Positions 51,076 through 60,807 of a stretch of DNA of 64,000 nucleotides are shown piece after piece. A program made the translations under genes and the position numbers. Every line of letters starts with the position of its first letter. Position 1 is the first letter of the stretch. The notes under the pieces are model-generated. The model was given only the letters and a program-made list of their open reading frames with translations. It was not told the DNA's origin and searched no databases. The DNA is from Gangjinia marincola (GTDB lineage: Bacteria; Bacteroidota; Bacteroidia; Flavobacteriales; Flavobacteriaceae). Location: assembly GCF_039523415.1 (NCBI RefSeq), contig NZ_BAAAFG010000001.1:248001-312000 (forward strand), read 5' to 3'.

Positions 51076-53553
51076 TTACTTAGGATTAAGCATCTGTTTG
51101 ATTCGATCTGCTAAATCATCATAATGATAGCGCGTCACCGTATTTCTTGCGACAGCACGCGCAAGTTGTAAGTCATTGCGTAAATTCTTTAGCTCTCCAC
51201 GAACTAACGATCTCAAATCACTGGTGTTAACATTATATTGAATACCAGATTCAAATCCCGGTCGGCTATAGGATCGATTTGAAGGAAGTTCAGTAAGTAG
51301 ATATTCCATGCGCTCTACGTAACTCTTTTGTAAATTACGTCGATAGATATTGGAGCTGCTTCTGTTTTTTAGTTCGAAAAAGAGTGCTGATCTCAGGTCC
51401 CGAAACATCTCACTGGCAGAATAGTAATTTTCATTAAACGTTTCTGCATCAATAAGCCGGCCAATACGATCAAAACTTAACAGACTATTTAAATGACGCG
51501 CCTGGACTCGTCTAAGCCGTTCAAAATACCCCGCATGATCGATGTTTTGAAGGATTTGAGGGTCTACTAACCAGTCTGGTGTATTAAACGCATTCTTAGC
51601 CAACCACTGCATGGATGCTTTTTGGGTGGCTTCATCCACATGTTCATAGACCTTTCCCGGTTGATCAGGCATTTTAATGTTTTCATGTACCCCTCCAATA
51701 TTTGCCGCTACGTGACCTACATACCTGCTCCATACGCCCAACAATTCACCATAAAGTTCTTCTAAGTCTTGATAATCATTTGTCTTGGCTGAGGTCCATT
51801 CAGGAAGGTTTTTTGCTACTAGTTTAAGGTTCTTAAGCCCGTAGGTACTTGCCTGGATAGAATTATTACTGATATCTTCGGTTTTGGAGGCAGGATCAAA
51901 TCGGCTGGATTGCCTCCCAAAGACATACTTAGGATCGCCTTCTTTGTCTTTAATCCAGGAGTTTAAGGTTTGTTGTTCTGCTTCCGCGGAAGCGAATTCA
52001 GGCAAATAACGATATCCCCAGTTCACTGCATAATGATCGTACGGCCCTAATTGCCGTATAAACCGAATATTCTCATCACCCGGCTGAGCTATATAATTGT
52101 AACGTGCATAATCCATGATGCTGGCTGCGATACCATTTTGTTGCGTAAAGGAACTATCCCGATAGGATTCTACGTCATATGCATTGCTTGCCGCCATATT
52201 ATGCGGAAAGCCAAGTGCGTGACCTACTTCATGCGCGATTACCATTCGCATCATCTCCCCTATCTCGGCTTCACTGGTATTTAATGTTCTCGCTGAAGGG
52301 TTTGCAGCACCGGTTTCTAATAAATAGCGGTTGCGATAACTTCTTAAATGATTGTGGTACCAAATTATATCACTTTCGATTATTTCACCACTACGCGGGT
52401 CACTCACACTGGGACCAACGGCATTTCGCGTTGTACTAGCCACATAACGCACCACAGAATATCGTACGTCCTCTGGACTAAACTCTGGATCCTCTTCTTT
52501 GGTCGGGGGGTCTTTAGCGATGATCGCATTTTTGAACCCCGCAGTTTCAAAGGCCTTTTGCCAATCTTCAATCCCTTGTTTGATATAAGGTCTTAAATAC
52601 TCTGGCGTTCCTTCATCCAAATAATAGACAATAGGTTTAACCGGCTCTACTAACTCACCGCGTTGATAAGCTTCAACATCCTTGGGAATCAAATTCCAAC
52701 GTCTGATGTACGTTTTTTGATCAGACTTAAGCGCCATACTGCCGTAATCTGTTTGACTAATAGTGAAAAATCCAACACGAGGGTCAAATATTCTGGGTTG
52801 CATAGCCTTTTTAGGGAGTAAGATCATGGAGTGATTCATTTGAAGACTAATCGTTCCCGCTCTGGATTGAGATGGTGGCTCTGCCGCTTCAAAAGTTACT
52901 TCTTGCTTTACTTCTATGTTTAGAGGAAAACTCTTCACTGAGTTGATAAAGGTTCTATTGGCATCAAGTCGTTTTACTTTATAGCGTTTTCGTAGTCCGG
53001 CATTGAGTCCGCTGATTGCAGGGACATCACTGGTGAAAAACTTAGAGACATCAATGACTAACCCATCTCCACCCGGTGAAATGGACTTTATATCAAATGA
53101 ATATAAAATAGGTTCGTAGTTATTGACTGCAACAGACTTACTTATCGCTAAAGTAGAATCTGCCACAGCTGCATATGATTTTACTCTCAGTAAAATCTTG
53201 GTGTCAAAACGCTCCCAATGAACTACCTGTTCATTGGTTTTTGAGCCTGCATTAACATAGCCACCGCCCAGGTTTGCCGGGATCTTGGCAATTCTGGACA
53301 CCAGTAACATTTCACGATTGAGTAAGCTGTCTGGTAATTCAAAATAATATGCCTCCTTGACTTTATGCGTTTTAAAAAGCCCCTCATCTGTTTCGGCAGA
53401 GGCAGTAATGACCGCACTGTAGGGTTTCAAACCATTAGAGGTGGTTGAAGTTTGATTATTCTTTCGTTTATTTTTCTTCTTGCGCTGTGCGTAATCCTGC
53501 GTTGGAACTAACAGCATTAAAAGTGCTAGTAGTAGTGATAAGCGTAAATTCAT
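51076..53553 (-). CDS. secreted zinc-dependent metalloprotease (DUF5117/DUF5118 type)
   Basis: 825 residues. Signal peptide (LLLALLMLLVPTQDYAQ). N-terminal DUF5118/DUF5117-like region with the long GGYVNAGSKTNEQVVHWERF stretch, then the protease domain with HEVGHALGFPHNM, a metzincin-like HExxHxxxxxH zinc site. DYARYNYIAQPGD lies downstream, with a methionine in SIMDYARY for the Met-turn. The rest is helical. Large exported proteases of this group are frequent in flavobacteria; substrate unknown. Confidence 0.92.
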   Translation of the reverse strand: MNLRLSLLLALLMLLVPTQDYAQRKKKNKRKNNQTSTTSNGLKPYSAVITASAETDEGLFKTHKVKEAYYFELPDSLLNREMLLVSRIAKIPANLGGGYVNAGSKTNEQVVHWERFDTKILLRVKSYAAVADSTLAISKSVAVNNYEPILYSFDIKSISPGGDGLVIDVSKFFTSDVPAISGLNAGLRKRYKVKRLDANRTFINSVKSFPLNIEVKQEVTFEAAEPPSQSRAGTISLQMNHSMILLPKKAMQPRIFDPRVGFFTISQTDYGSMALKSDQKTYIRRWNLIPKDVEAYQRGELVEPVKPIVYYLDEGTPEYLRPYIKQGIEDWQKAFETAGFKNAIIAKDPPTKEEDPEFSPEDVRYSVVRYVASTTRNAVGPSVSDPRSGEIIESDIIWYHNHLRSYRNRYLLETGAANPSARTLNTSEAEIGEMMRMVIAHEVGHALGFPHNMAASNAYDVESYRDSSFTQQNGIAASIMDYARYNYIAQPGDENIRFIRQLGPYDHYAVNWGYRYLPEFASAEAEQQTLNSWIKDKEGDPKYVFGRQSSRFDPASKTEDISNNSIQASTYGLKNLKLVAKNLPEWTSAKTNDYQDLEELYGELLGVWSRYVGHVAANIGGVHENIKMPDQPGKVYEHVDEATQKASMQWLAKNAFNTPDWLVDPQILQNIDHAGYFERLRRVQARHLNSLLSFDRIGRLIDAETFNENYYSASEMFRDLRSALFFELKNRSSSNIYRRNLQKSYVERMEYLLTELPSNRSYSRPGFESGIQYNVNTSDLRSLVRGELKNLRNDLQLARAVARNTVTRYHYDDLADRIKQMLNPK

Positions 53554-53729
53554 AAAACGTATATTTTAGCTAAAAATACATATTTCCTAAGAACTTAAAT
53601 CAGGACGCTATTTGCTGTCTTAAAACACTTGATGTATAAACTTATCAACACGCAAACGTTTTCGTGATAATACGTTAAGAAAAGTTTAAATAATGGTAAT
53701 TATATTGACGAAAATTTAAATAAATCATT

Positions 53730-54620
53730 ATGAAAAAAGTATTACTTATTGTTTTGGCACTTACTGCCGGGATTTTTTCTACACAGGCTCAATCCATTGG
53801 GATGGTGGGTACTGCAGCGGCCGGTTGGCCAGATGACAACAACCAGACTGATATTGTTATGGGGACAGTTGATAATGTAAATTTCACCTACTACTCACTC
53901 GTTTCACCTGGTGGTGAATTAAAGTTTAGACAAGATTTCGCATGGTCAGTTAACTGGGGTTCTGCAGATTTTCCAACTGGTACAGGTACTCAAGACGGAG
54001 CAAACATCCAGGTGCCAGAAGGTATCTACGACGTTACTTTCAATATTGATACCGGGGAATATGCGTTTACAGCTCCAACGGTAACTATTGGAATGGTAGG
54101 TACAGCAGCAGATGGGTGGCCTAATGACGATGATCCACAAATTGATGTTGAAATGAGTTCTGCTGATGGGGAGAACTATACACTTACAGCCTATGAATCT
54201 GTTGGGGGTGAAGCTAAATTTAGACAAAACTATGATTGGACTGTGAATTGGGGAGCATCAGATTTTCCTAGTGGTACAGCTACTCAAGATGGAGCTAATA
54301 TCCAAGTGCCAGCGGGAACGTATGATATTGAGTTCAATATTGTTACTGGTGCTTATAGTTTTAACCAAGCCGCTCTATCTAATGGAAGATTTGAAGAAGT
54401 AACTTTTTCAGTATTTCCAAATCCATCTTCAGATCAGTGGAATATTGAACCACGCAATGGTGAGGTGATTACTAAAATTGAGCTTTTTAACCTATTAGGA
54501 AAACGTGTTCTTACGTCAACTTCTACATCGATTAACGCCAATGGATTAACCAGCGGAGTTTACCTTGCTAGAATTGAATCTCAAGGAGCAGTTTCTACCA
54601 TAAAATTGATTAAGCGCTAA
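53730..54620 (+). CDS. SusE/SusF-like tandem-repeat protein with T9SS sorting domain
   Basis: 296 residues. After the signal (LALTAGIFSTQAQ) there are two near-identical modules (residues about 22-112 and 114-208), each starting IGMVGTAAAGWPDD or IGMVGTAADGWPND and carrying AKFRQNYDWTVNWG, TQDGANIQVP and FNIVTGAYSF. This pattern is the repeated domain of SusE/SusF starch-binding lipoproteins. Unlike those, it is not a lipoprotein and ends with a T9SS sorting domain (FPNPSSDQWNIEPRN). Glycan binding at the surface is expected. Confidence 0.88.
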   Translation: MKKVLLIVLALTAGIFSTQAQSIGMVGTAAAGWPDDNNQTDIVMGTVDNVNFTYYSLVSPGGELKFRQDFAWSVNWGSADFPTGTGTQDGANIQVPEGIYDVTFNIDTGEYAFTAPTVTIGMVGTAADGWPNDDDPQIDVEMSSADGENYTLTAYESVGGEAKFRQNYDWTVNWGASDFPSGTATQDGANIQVPAGTYDIEFNIVTGAYSFNQAALSNGRFEEVTFSVFPNPSSDQWNIEPRNGEVITKIELFNLLGKRVLTSTSTSINANGLTSGVYLARIESQGAVSTIKLIKR

Positions 54621-54650
54621 TTCTAACTAACTATACATTAGCGACCTAAG

Positions 54651-54680
54651 GGTCAAGGCGATTTCGTCTTGACCTTTTTT
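54651..54680 (+). terminator. rho-independent terminator
   Basis: GGTCAAG (54651-54657) pairs with CTTGACC (54668-54674) and the arms are extended inward by CG/CG pairing; TTTTTT follows. It ends the SusE/F-like gene. Confidence 0.88.
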
Positions 54681-54734
54681 ATTTTCACTTAAACGATTTC
54701 AAGCTGGTATAACGTTTAATTAACGCCTTTAAAA

Positions 54735-54765
54735 TTGCGTAAAGCCTTGATACACGCTATATTTG
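54735..54765 (+). promoter_or_regulatory. Bacteroidetes-type promoter of the VTT gene
   Basis: TTG at 54735-54737, a 20-base spacer, and TATATTTG at 54758-54765 match the TTG / TANNTTTG promoter of Bacteroidetes. The predicted transcript would begin about 20 bases before the ATG at 54790. Confidence 0.65.
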
Positions 54766-54789
54766 TACTCCCTCAAATTCTCTAAGTAT

Positions 54790-55413
54790 ATGCCTCAAAC
54801 CGCACAACGAAAAAAAGCCCGCTGGAAATTAATACATCAGTACTATACCTATACCGGCTTTTACCAGTTTTTGTTTATCAGCTTAAAAAAATCTATACTT
54901 CCCATTCTTTTATTTATTGGGGCTATAGCTGCGGTACATATCTGGGTGATTGATGTCAAAGAAATTTTAGCTTATCTCAATGCTGAAATGTCAACTATTG
55001 ATGTTTTGGTATTTTCTTTTATCTCAGAGACATTTTTGGGTCTCATCCCGCCAGAAATCTTCATTGCCTGGTCCAGAGATACCTCAAGTCCTTTACTATT
55101 TCTAAGCTTATTGGCATTAAGTAGTTATATAGGAGGCATCATTTCATACTGGGGAGGACGCAGTCTGTATCGCATTCCCAGTGTTCATAATTATTTAGAA
55201 ATAAGAATGCGTAAGCACATACTCCAAATGAAAAAATGGGGTGCTATTCTCATCGCTGTAGGTGCGCTATTGCCACTTCCCTTTTCTATCTCTTGTATAG
55301 CGGCAGGTTTAATTAAGTTTAGTTTTAAACAATTACTGATCATTGGATTGCTTCGATTTGTGCGCTATTATATCTATGCCATCGCTATTTTTAAAGTTGT
55401 TTCACAATTGTAG
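54790..55413 (+). CDS. VTT/DedA-like membrane protein
   Basis: 207 residues from the ATG at 54790; an upstream TTG at 54763 lies inside the promoter and is rejected. Five to six helices. VTT/SNARE-associated motifs: FLGLIPPEIFIAWS, SYWGGRSLYRIP, VGALLPLPFSISCIAAG and FVRYYIYA. DedA-type proteins scramble or flip lipids such as undecaprenyl phosphate; this one is a shorter, divergent member. It precedes the PBP1 gene, 60 bases away, so a link to peptidoglycan carrier lipid recycling is possible. Confidence 0.82.
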   Translation: MPQTAQRKKARWKLIHQYYTYTGFYQFLFISLKKSILPILLFIGAIAAVHIWVIDVKEILAYLNAEMSTIDVLVFSFISETFLGLIPPEIFIAWSRDTSSPLLFLSLLALSSYIGGIISYWGGRSLYRIPSVHNYLEIRMRKHILQMKKWGAILIAVGALLPLPFSISCIAAGLIKFSFKQLLIIGLLRFVRYYIYAIAIFKVVSQL

Positions 55414-55473
55414 GAGTTTCTTTGATTATTCAATATATGTCGTTTTAGTTCGTTTGAATGCTAAAGTATACAC

Positions 55474-57759
55474 ATGCGAAAAAAGAAAAAGGCAGCCTCT
55501 TTCTCTTGGTTTAAATTATTTTTAAAGTTATTCTTAAGTGTAATTCTTCTCCTGTTTTTATTCGTAGGGAGTATTTATGTAGGATTATGGGGAAAACTTC
55601 CCTCAAAAGAACAACTAGCTACGCTCACTCAAAGTAAGGCTTCAATTATTTTTGATCGCAATAAGGAAGTCCTAGGAAAAGTATATGTTTTTGACCGTGA
55701 ACCAATCACCTATGATCAACTGCCTAAACACCTCATTGAAGCGCTTGTAAGTACAGAAGACACCCGTTATTATGAGCATAACGGTGTTGATGAGAAAAGT
55801 TTACTACGGGTTATTTTTAAAACTATTCTTTTACAACAAAAATCGGCCGGTGGCGGAAGCACGATTACTCAACAACTTGCTAAGAATGCTTATGGCCGAA
55901 AAGATTTTGGACGTTTTGGGATTGTGGTCAATAAGATTAGGGAAATATTTATTGCCCGTCGCATGGAAGAGGTGTATTCTAAGGAAGACATTTTAACCAA
56001 ATACTTAAATACAGTTCCCTTCCCTGATAATACGTACGGAATAGGCAGTGCTTCCCGAAAATTTTTCAATAAAAAGGTTTCAGACTTAAACTTGACTGAA
56101 GCTGCTACACTTATCGGATCGCTTAAGGCAAACTACTATTACAACCCTAGGCTTTTCCCAGCTCAAAGCAAAGCACGTAGAAACACGGTTTTGAAACAAA
56201 TGGTCTCGTATGGTACGTTGAGCCCCGATCGCGCTAAAATAGCTTCGCTTCAGCCCTTAGTCTTAGATTACCAACACCTAACAGATGAACAAGCCAGCGC
56301 GGCGTACTTTAGAGAACAGGTCAGGTTAAAAGCGATAAAAATTCTGGACTCTATTGAAAAAAGTACAGATCAAGAATATAATCTTTACCATGACGGTCTT
56401 AAGATTTACACCACTCTAGACAAAACAATGCAAGGTATTGCTGAAGATGTTACCAAGAATCATTTAGCAAAACTTCAAGGAGAATTTGAACAAGCCTATG
56501 GGAATAATGCTCCCTGGATTGTAGATAAAGCGCTTAGAATGAAAATCCTTAAGCGCTCAGCAGTTTATAAGAACTTAAAGAATGCTGGATGGAATGATAC
56601 AGAAATCATGGATTCATTACAGCAAAAAAGATTGATGAATCTTTTTTCTCATCAAGGTGATTTGGTGAAAGAAGCAAGCATTATTGATAGCATAGTAGAT
56701 CAGGCAAAATTACTCCACAGTGGCACGCTAATTACAGATCAATTTGGAGCGGTACGTACCTGGATTGGTGGTGTCAACTTTGAAACCTTTCAATATGATC
56801 ATGTTGCCCAAAGCAAGCGTCAAGTAGGATCAGTCTTTAAACCAATTGTTTATACTGCGGCATTAGAATCTGGTATAGATCCCTGTAGTTATTTTCCTGT
56901 ACGCAAATATGAGTATGAAGAAGGCTGGGTACCTTCTAATAGTAGTGAGACTAAAGATCCTTATCTCAACATATCCATGAAAAAAGCGCTGAGTAGATCG
57001 GTGAATACAGTTGCTGTTCAAGTATTTAAAGAAACAGGCCTTGAGAATGTTCAAGAGCTGGCATACGCTATGGGCATTGAAAGTACACTGCCAAATGTTT
57101 CTTCACTGGCATTAGGAACGGCAGAATTGGGTATACTGGAATTAAGTAAAGCTTACAGCACTTACATCAACAAAGGAAAACCTGCTACACCATATTTTAT
57201 AGTGCGAATAGAAACAAGTGATGGAACTGTCTTAGCAGATTTTAAACCGAAGACCACTAAAGAAGAAGTAATCTCTCAAACAACCCGAAAAGTCATCATT
57301 GACATGTTACAAGAAACAGTAAACAAGGGAACCGCAAAGCGATTGAGAACAACCTACAATTTGACCAATGCACTTGCAGGAAAAACAGGTACTACGCAAA
57401 ATAACAAAGATGCCTGGTTTGTTGGAATTACTCCAAAATTGGTAGCAATAACATGGGTGGGCCTAGATAATTATGAGATTGGATTTAGTTCAACAGCTAT
57501 TGGTCAGGGAGCTTATGCGGCATTACCCGTATTTGGAGAAACCTATAAAGAGCTTACACAACGCAAAGAGTATCGCTCCTTAACTAAAGTACCCTTTGAG
57601 CAATTAACTGAAAAAGAACAGGAATTAGTGGACTGTCCAGATGATAAGCGTGATGGACTACTTAAGCGTTTATTCACAAATCCAGAAAAGACTAAAAAAT
57701 ATAAGAAAAAGAAAAAAGGCTTCTTAGGGCTGTTTGGTAAGAAATCTGAAGAAGATTAA
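55474..57759 (+). CDS. bifunctional penicillin-binding protein 1 (transglycosylase/transpeptidase)
   Basis: 761 residues. One membrane helix (about 15-38). Glycosyltransferase GT51 domain: E95 in VSTEDTRYYEHNG, GGGSTITQQLAKNAYG. Transpeptidase: S453 and K456 in GSVFKPIVY, SVN at 509-511 and KTG at 637-639 in LAGKTGTTQ. The tail is lysine-rich (KKYKKKKKGFLG). It builds and cross-links peptidoglycan. All catalytic residues are present. Confidence 0.95.
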   Translation: MRKKKKAASFSWFKLFLKLFLSVILLLFLFVGSIYVGLWGKLPSKEQLATLTQSKASIIFDRNKEVLGKVYVFDREPITYDQLPKHLIEALVSTEDTRYYEHNGVDEKSLLRVIFKTILLQQKSAGGGSTITQQLAKNAYGRKDFGRFGIVVNKIREIFIARRMEEVYSKEDILTKYLNTVPFPDNTYGIGSASRKFFNKKVSDLNLTEAATLIGSLKANYYYNPRLFPAQSKARRNTVLKQMVSYGTLSPDRAKIASLQPLVLDYQHLTDEQASAAYFREQVRLKAIKILDSIEKSTDQEYNLYHDGLKIYTTLDKTMQGIAEDVTKNHLAKLQGEFEQAYGNNAPWIVDKALRMKILKRSAVYKNLKNAGWNDTEIMDSLQQKRLMNLFSHQGDLVKEASIIDSIVDQAKLLHSGTLITDQFGAVRTWIGGVNFETFQYDHVAQSKRQVGSVFKPIVYTAALESGIDPCSYFPVRKYEYEEGWVPSNSSETKDPYLNISMKKALSRSVNTVAVQVFKETGLENVQELAYAMGIESTLPNVSSLALGTAELGILELSKAYSTYINKGKPATPYFIVRIETSDGTVLADFKPKTTKEEVISQTTRKVIIDMLQETVNKGTAKRLRTTYNLTNALAGKTGTTQNNKDAWFVGITPKLVAITWVGLDNYEIGFSSTAIGQGAYAALPVFGETYKELTQRKEYRSLTKVPFEQLTEKEQELVDCPDDKRDGLLKRLFTNPEKTKKYKKKKKGFLGLFGKKSEED

Positions 57760-59261
57760 TCCATAAACAGCTCATTGATACGCTGTCTTAATTTACGATT
57801 ATAGTCTTCAAACAACCAGGTTTTATAGTTTTTTGTATTGTTGATAATGCAATATGAATACTTTCTAACGCGTTCTGCAATGTCATCTTTAAGCTCTTTA
57901 GCTAAGATTCTGGCATCAAAAACATCTTCACTATTTTCAGCGCACATTTTTGCATGCTGAGCTATAGATATGTCGAGTGCGGCTTTAGCTTTTTTGCCTT
58001 CGGCAATCACTTTTTTGTACACCCGTTTCATGTCAAATTCCACGTTTTCAGTATTAGAAAACTGAGCTCTGAGTTCTGGTGGCATTTTATAAATAAAATT
58101 ACGCTCAATATCCTCATCGGTGATCATGTTATCCAGGAACTGGTCAGGATAGGCAAAGATATACGGCCAGTTCATTGGTGATTCCCATGGTCCAAAACGT
58201 GCAATATTATTCCCCAAGTCAACGACTGTAAATTCATCCTTATTAGGAAGTTTTCTTGATCCTCTGCCAATCATTTGGTGATAAAGCGTTAATGAACGAG
58301 TCGCACGGTTTAGAATAATGCTGCGTACTGTAGGTTCATCAAAGCCTGTAGTGAGTATACTTACTGAAGTTAATATCGCATCAGGTGTATGCTTGAACCA
58401 GGATAAGATTTCCTTACGCTGTTCTTTGCTGTGGGTATTGTCCAGATGGCGAATAGGATAGCCAGCTTCTTTGAATAATTCAAATACGTGCCATGAAGCT
58501 GCAATACCATTATTAAAAATTAACGTTTTTGCTCCCTTACAATGATCTTCATAGGCATTGACCAATTTTTCTTGCATAGACATGCTGGTATACAGGTCAT
58601 CTGATGAGCTTACCGTATAATCACCGTTAGGTCCAACTTTAAGTGTTCCCAAACCTACATCGTAATTAAAGGTTTTGGCTCTGGCTAAATAACCTTTCTC
58701 AATCAGTGAAGAAATAGATTCTCCCACGATTAAATCGTCGTAATTACGACGCATAGGTTGATCCAAATTAGAGCTTAAGGGAGTCGCCGTTACTCCTAAA
58801 ATAAAGGCGTGCTCAAAATATTTAAACAGTTTATTAAACGAATTATAATGTGCTTCATCTATGATAACTAATCCCACATTGTCCAACTCTACCTGCTCAT
58901 CATTAAGACGGTTATTTAGTGTTTCAACCATGGCAACAAAACAGTCGTAATCGTCCTGATCTTGTTCATCAAGTTCTTTAACCGTACTGTTGATGATCTT
59001 ATTTTTAACTCTAAAATTATTTAATACGGCAGAGGTTTGCTTGCATAGCTCAATACGATGAGTAAGAACGACAACTTTTTTATTGTACTCTTTGATGTAT
59101 CGTCTAACCATCTCAGAAAAAACAACTGTTTTCCCTCCACCTGTTGGTAACTGGTAAAGCAAATTGAAATCAGTTTGTTTTTCTTCGATTTTAGAAAAGA
59201 TAGCTTCAAGATCACGTTGTTGGTAATCGTAAAGTACCTTTTTCTCCTTGAGTTCTGCCAT
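57756..59261 (-). CDS. DEAD/DEAH helicase, restriction-enzyme-III/SSL2-like
   Basis: 501 residues. Motifs: DYQQRDLEAIF, Walker A LPTGGGKTVVFSEM, DEAH in LVIIDEAHYNSFN, motif III VTATPLS, and the C-terminal RecA half LTTGFDEPTVRSIILNR and YHQMIGRGSRKLPNKDEF. The family is the type III restriction subunit/UvrB-like SF2 helicases. No restriction or modification partner is adjacent. Its 3' end overlaps the PBP1 gene by four bases (convergent). Confidence 0.9.
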   Translation of the reverse strand: MAELKEKKVLYDYQQRDLEAIFSKIEEKQTDFNLLYQLPTGGGKTVVFSEMVRRYIKEYNKKVVVLTHRIELCKQTSAVLNNFRVKNKIINSTVKELDEQDQDDYDCFVAMVETLNNRLNDEQVELDNVGLVIIDEAHYNSFNKLFKYFEHAFILGVTATPLSSNLDQPMRRNYDDLIVGESISSLIEKGYLARAKTFNYDVGLGTLKVGPNGDYTVSSSDDLYTSMSMQEKLVNAYEDHCKGAKTLIFNNGIAASWHVFELFKEAGYPIRHLDNTHSKEQRKEILSWFKHTPDAILTSVSILTTGFDEPTVRSIILNRATRSLTLYHQMIGRGSRKLPNKDEFTVVDLGNNIARFGPWESPMNWPYIFAYPDQFLDNMITDEDIERNFIYKMPPELRAQFSNTENVEFDMKRVYKKVIAEGKKAKAALDISIAQHAKMCAENSEDVFDARILAKELKDDIAERVRKYSYCIINNTKNYKTWLFEDYNRKLRQRINELFMD

Positions 59262-59351
59262 GCACGTCGTTTACGAAAGGATTTTAAAAATGCAAAAATA
59301 CGTCCTAACTTGAGTTTACCATAGAAATCATACAATTCTTTTGAAAAAATT

Positions 59352-60137
59352 TTAATCGCTAAATTGACGGTATTTTGTGAGTGTAAACATATAAATACCA
59401 TAGCAAATTAAGCCTGCTGCGGTAAGACCAAGTAAGATGCTACCGTATGACTGCTCTTGAATAAATGAGAATGCTTCGGCTGTTCCACCAATTTTTTCTG
59501 TGCTATTAACAGAATTTGAATATGCCTTGTATAAGAAAAAGGCAATTATCCCGGTAACAACACCACGTGCGATGTGTCCCATGATCCCAGAATTTTTTAC
59601 AACTTTTCGGCGTTTCGCTTCAGAAATAGATTCATAATCAAATTTCTTTAAGAAATCCTGAGTATACGCCTTTTTGAATTGAAAAATACTTTTAATCGCT
59701 AATCCAATCGCCGCTGCAATGAGCACATATTCAAACCAATCTGAGTTAGCGAATGAGGAACCTCCACTGCCGCTTCCGCCAGAAGTACTTGAAAACGCTT
59801 TATAAACAGCTAAACCGCCTAAGCCTAAATAAAATACTCCGCTCAAAAAGAATCCAAACCGCTTGGCATAAGCCTTACCGTCACTTCCAATATTTTCAGG
59901 ATCACTAATGCTTTGTATAAATCTCCAAACAGCATAACAAATTAGTCCCAAACCTAAAATAGCAATTAGTACAGATCCAAATTCCTGTTTTTCAATAAAT
60001 TCGATAACTTTAAGCTTGCCGGCTTTATCACCACCCATATCCAGGGCAGTAAGTAATGCCAATACACCTGTTACAGCATATACGGTTCCTTTAGCTGCGT
60101 AACCTACGCGTGCTGTTTTTTTAATAGAATCTTTCAT
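59352..60137 (-). CDS. DUF1206 membrane protein
   Basis: 261 residues with six helices arranged as three repeats of the DUF1206 unit, each with the VGYAAKGTVYAVTGVLALL type of helix pair (ARVGYAAKG, FGFFLSGVFYLGLG, GIMGHIARGVVTGI). A glycine-serine linker (SSTSGGSGSGGSS) follows the second repeat. Role not established; often seen near stress genes. Confidence 0.9.
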   Translation of the reverse strand: MKDSIKKTARVGYAAKGTVYAVTGVLALLTALDMGGDKAGKLKVIEFIEKQEFGSVLIAILGLGLICYAVWRFIQSISDPENIGSDGKAYAKRFGFFLSGVFYLGLGGLAVYKAFSSTSGGSGSGGSSFANSDWFEYVLIAAAIGLAIKSIFQFKKAYTQDFLKKFDYESISEAKRRKVVKNSGIMGHIARGVVTGIIAFFLYKAYSNSVNSTEKIGGTAEAFSFIQEQSYGSILLGLTAAGLICYGIYMFTLTKYRQFSD

Positions 60138-60272
60138 GGTTGTTGTTAGTTTTTTCTAAAAATAATCCAACAACTGCTATAGTTTCATAAGTTTATTTCA
60201 TTTAATTCAATTTTAACCTGATCGTATTTAAAGTTTAAAAAAATTAAGAAATGCTAATATCAGATGATAATG

Positions 60273-60749
60273 CTATTCTTCACCAACTTGCTGTACCAAT
60301 TTTTTTATCAACACAATTTGTCCTAAATGGTAATGAGTATGCTCAATAAGACCCAAGAAATTGCGGTAGTATGAACCGTATTTTGAATCGATAAAATCTT
60401 CTGATAGACGATGAGAAGGGAACTGAGCCATTAAAATTGATAACTTCTCAACTTGAAGTAACGTACTGTTTTTCAAATCCTCCCAGCTCTTTTCACTATC
60501 GATTAATGGACAGTCAAAGCTTAATTCATCTTTTGCGTTTAATTCATTTCGCTCTAAAACTCCGCGAATAGCCGTTACATAATACCCGATATGATATACC
60601 AAAGTGGCAATGGAATGAATACCGTTAAGTGTTGACGTAGCCACCTTATAATCAATACGATACAATACATCTTTTACGTTAACTGATGTCCAATTACCAC
60701 CAAAGAAGACCGTTTTTAAATGATGTGCAAGTTGTGCTGAAGTTTCCAT
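60273..60749 (-). CDS. DinB-like four-helix metal-binding protein
   Basis: 158 residues. The DinB/DUF1572 fold shows in the histidines: one in ATLVYHIGYYVTAI and two in IEHTHYHLGQIVLI, which form a tri-histidine metal site. The family includes thiol-S-transferases (BshC partner YfiT, EgtB-like) but many have no known activity. Monocistronic, with its start 58 bases from the divergent VanX-like gene. Confidence 0.88.
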   Translation of the reverse strand: METSAQLAHHLKTVFFGGNWTSVNVKDVLYRIDYKVATSTLNGIHSIATLVYHIGYYVTAIRGVLERNELNAKDELSFDCPLIDSEKSWEDLKNSTLLQVEKLSILMAQFPSHRLSEDFIDSKYGSYYRNFLGLIEHTHYHLGQIVLIKKLVQQVGEE

Positions 60750-60795
60750 ACACTTTATGAAGCCGTTAAGATAATTATATTACCAAGATATCAAT

Positions 60796-60803
60796 TACCT
60801 TTG
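60796..60803 (+). promoter_or_regulatory. TANNTTTG element at the VanX-like gene start
   Basis: TACCTTTG ends four bases before the ATG at 60808. The -33 TTG is not well placed. As with the vsr element, its use would give an almost leaderless mRNA. Confidence 0.35.
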
Positions 60804-60807
60804 AAAC

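Noticed and set aside
57756..59261. Type III restriction-like helicase considered as a second restriction system
   Set aside because: No methylase, nuclease domain or specificity partner is adjacent; the flanking genes are PBP1 and DUF1206 housekeeping genes.
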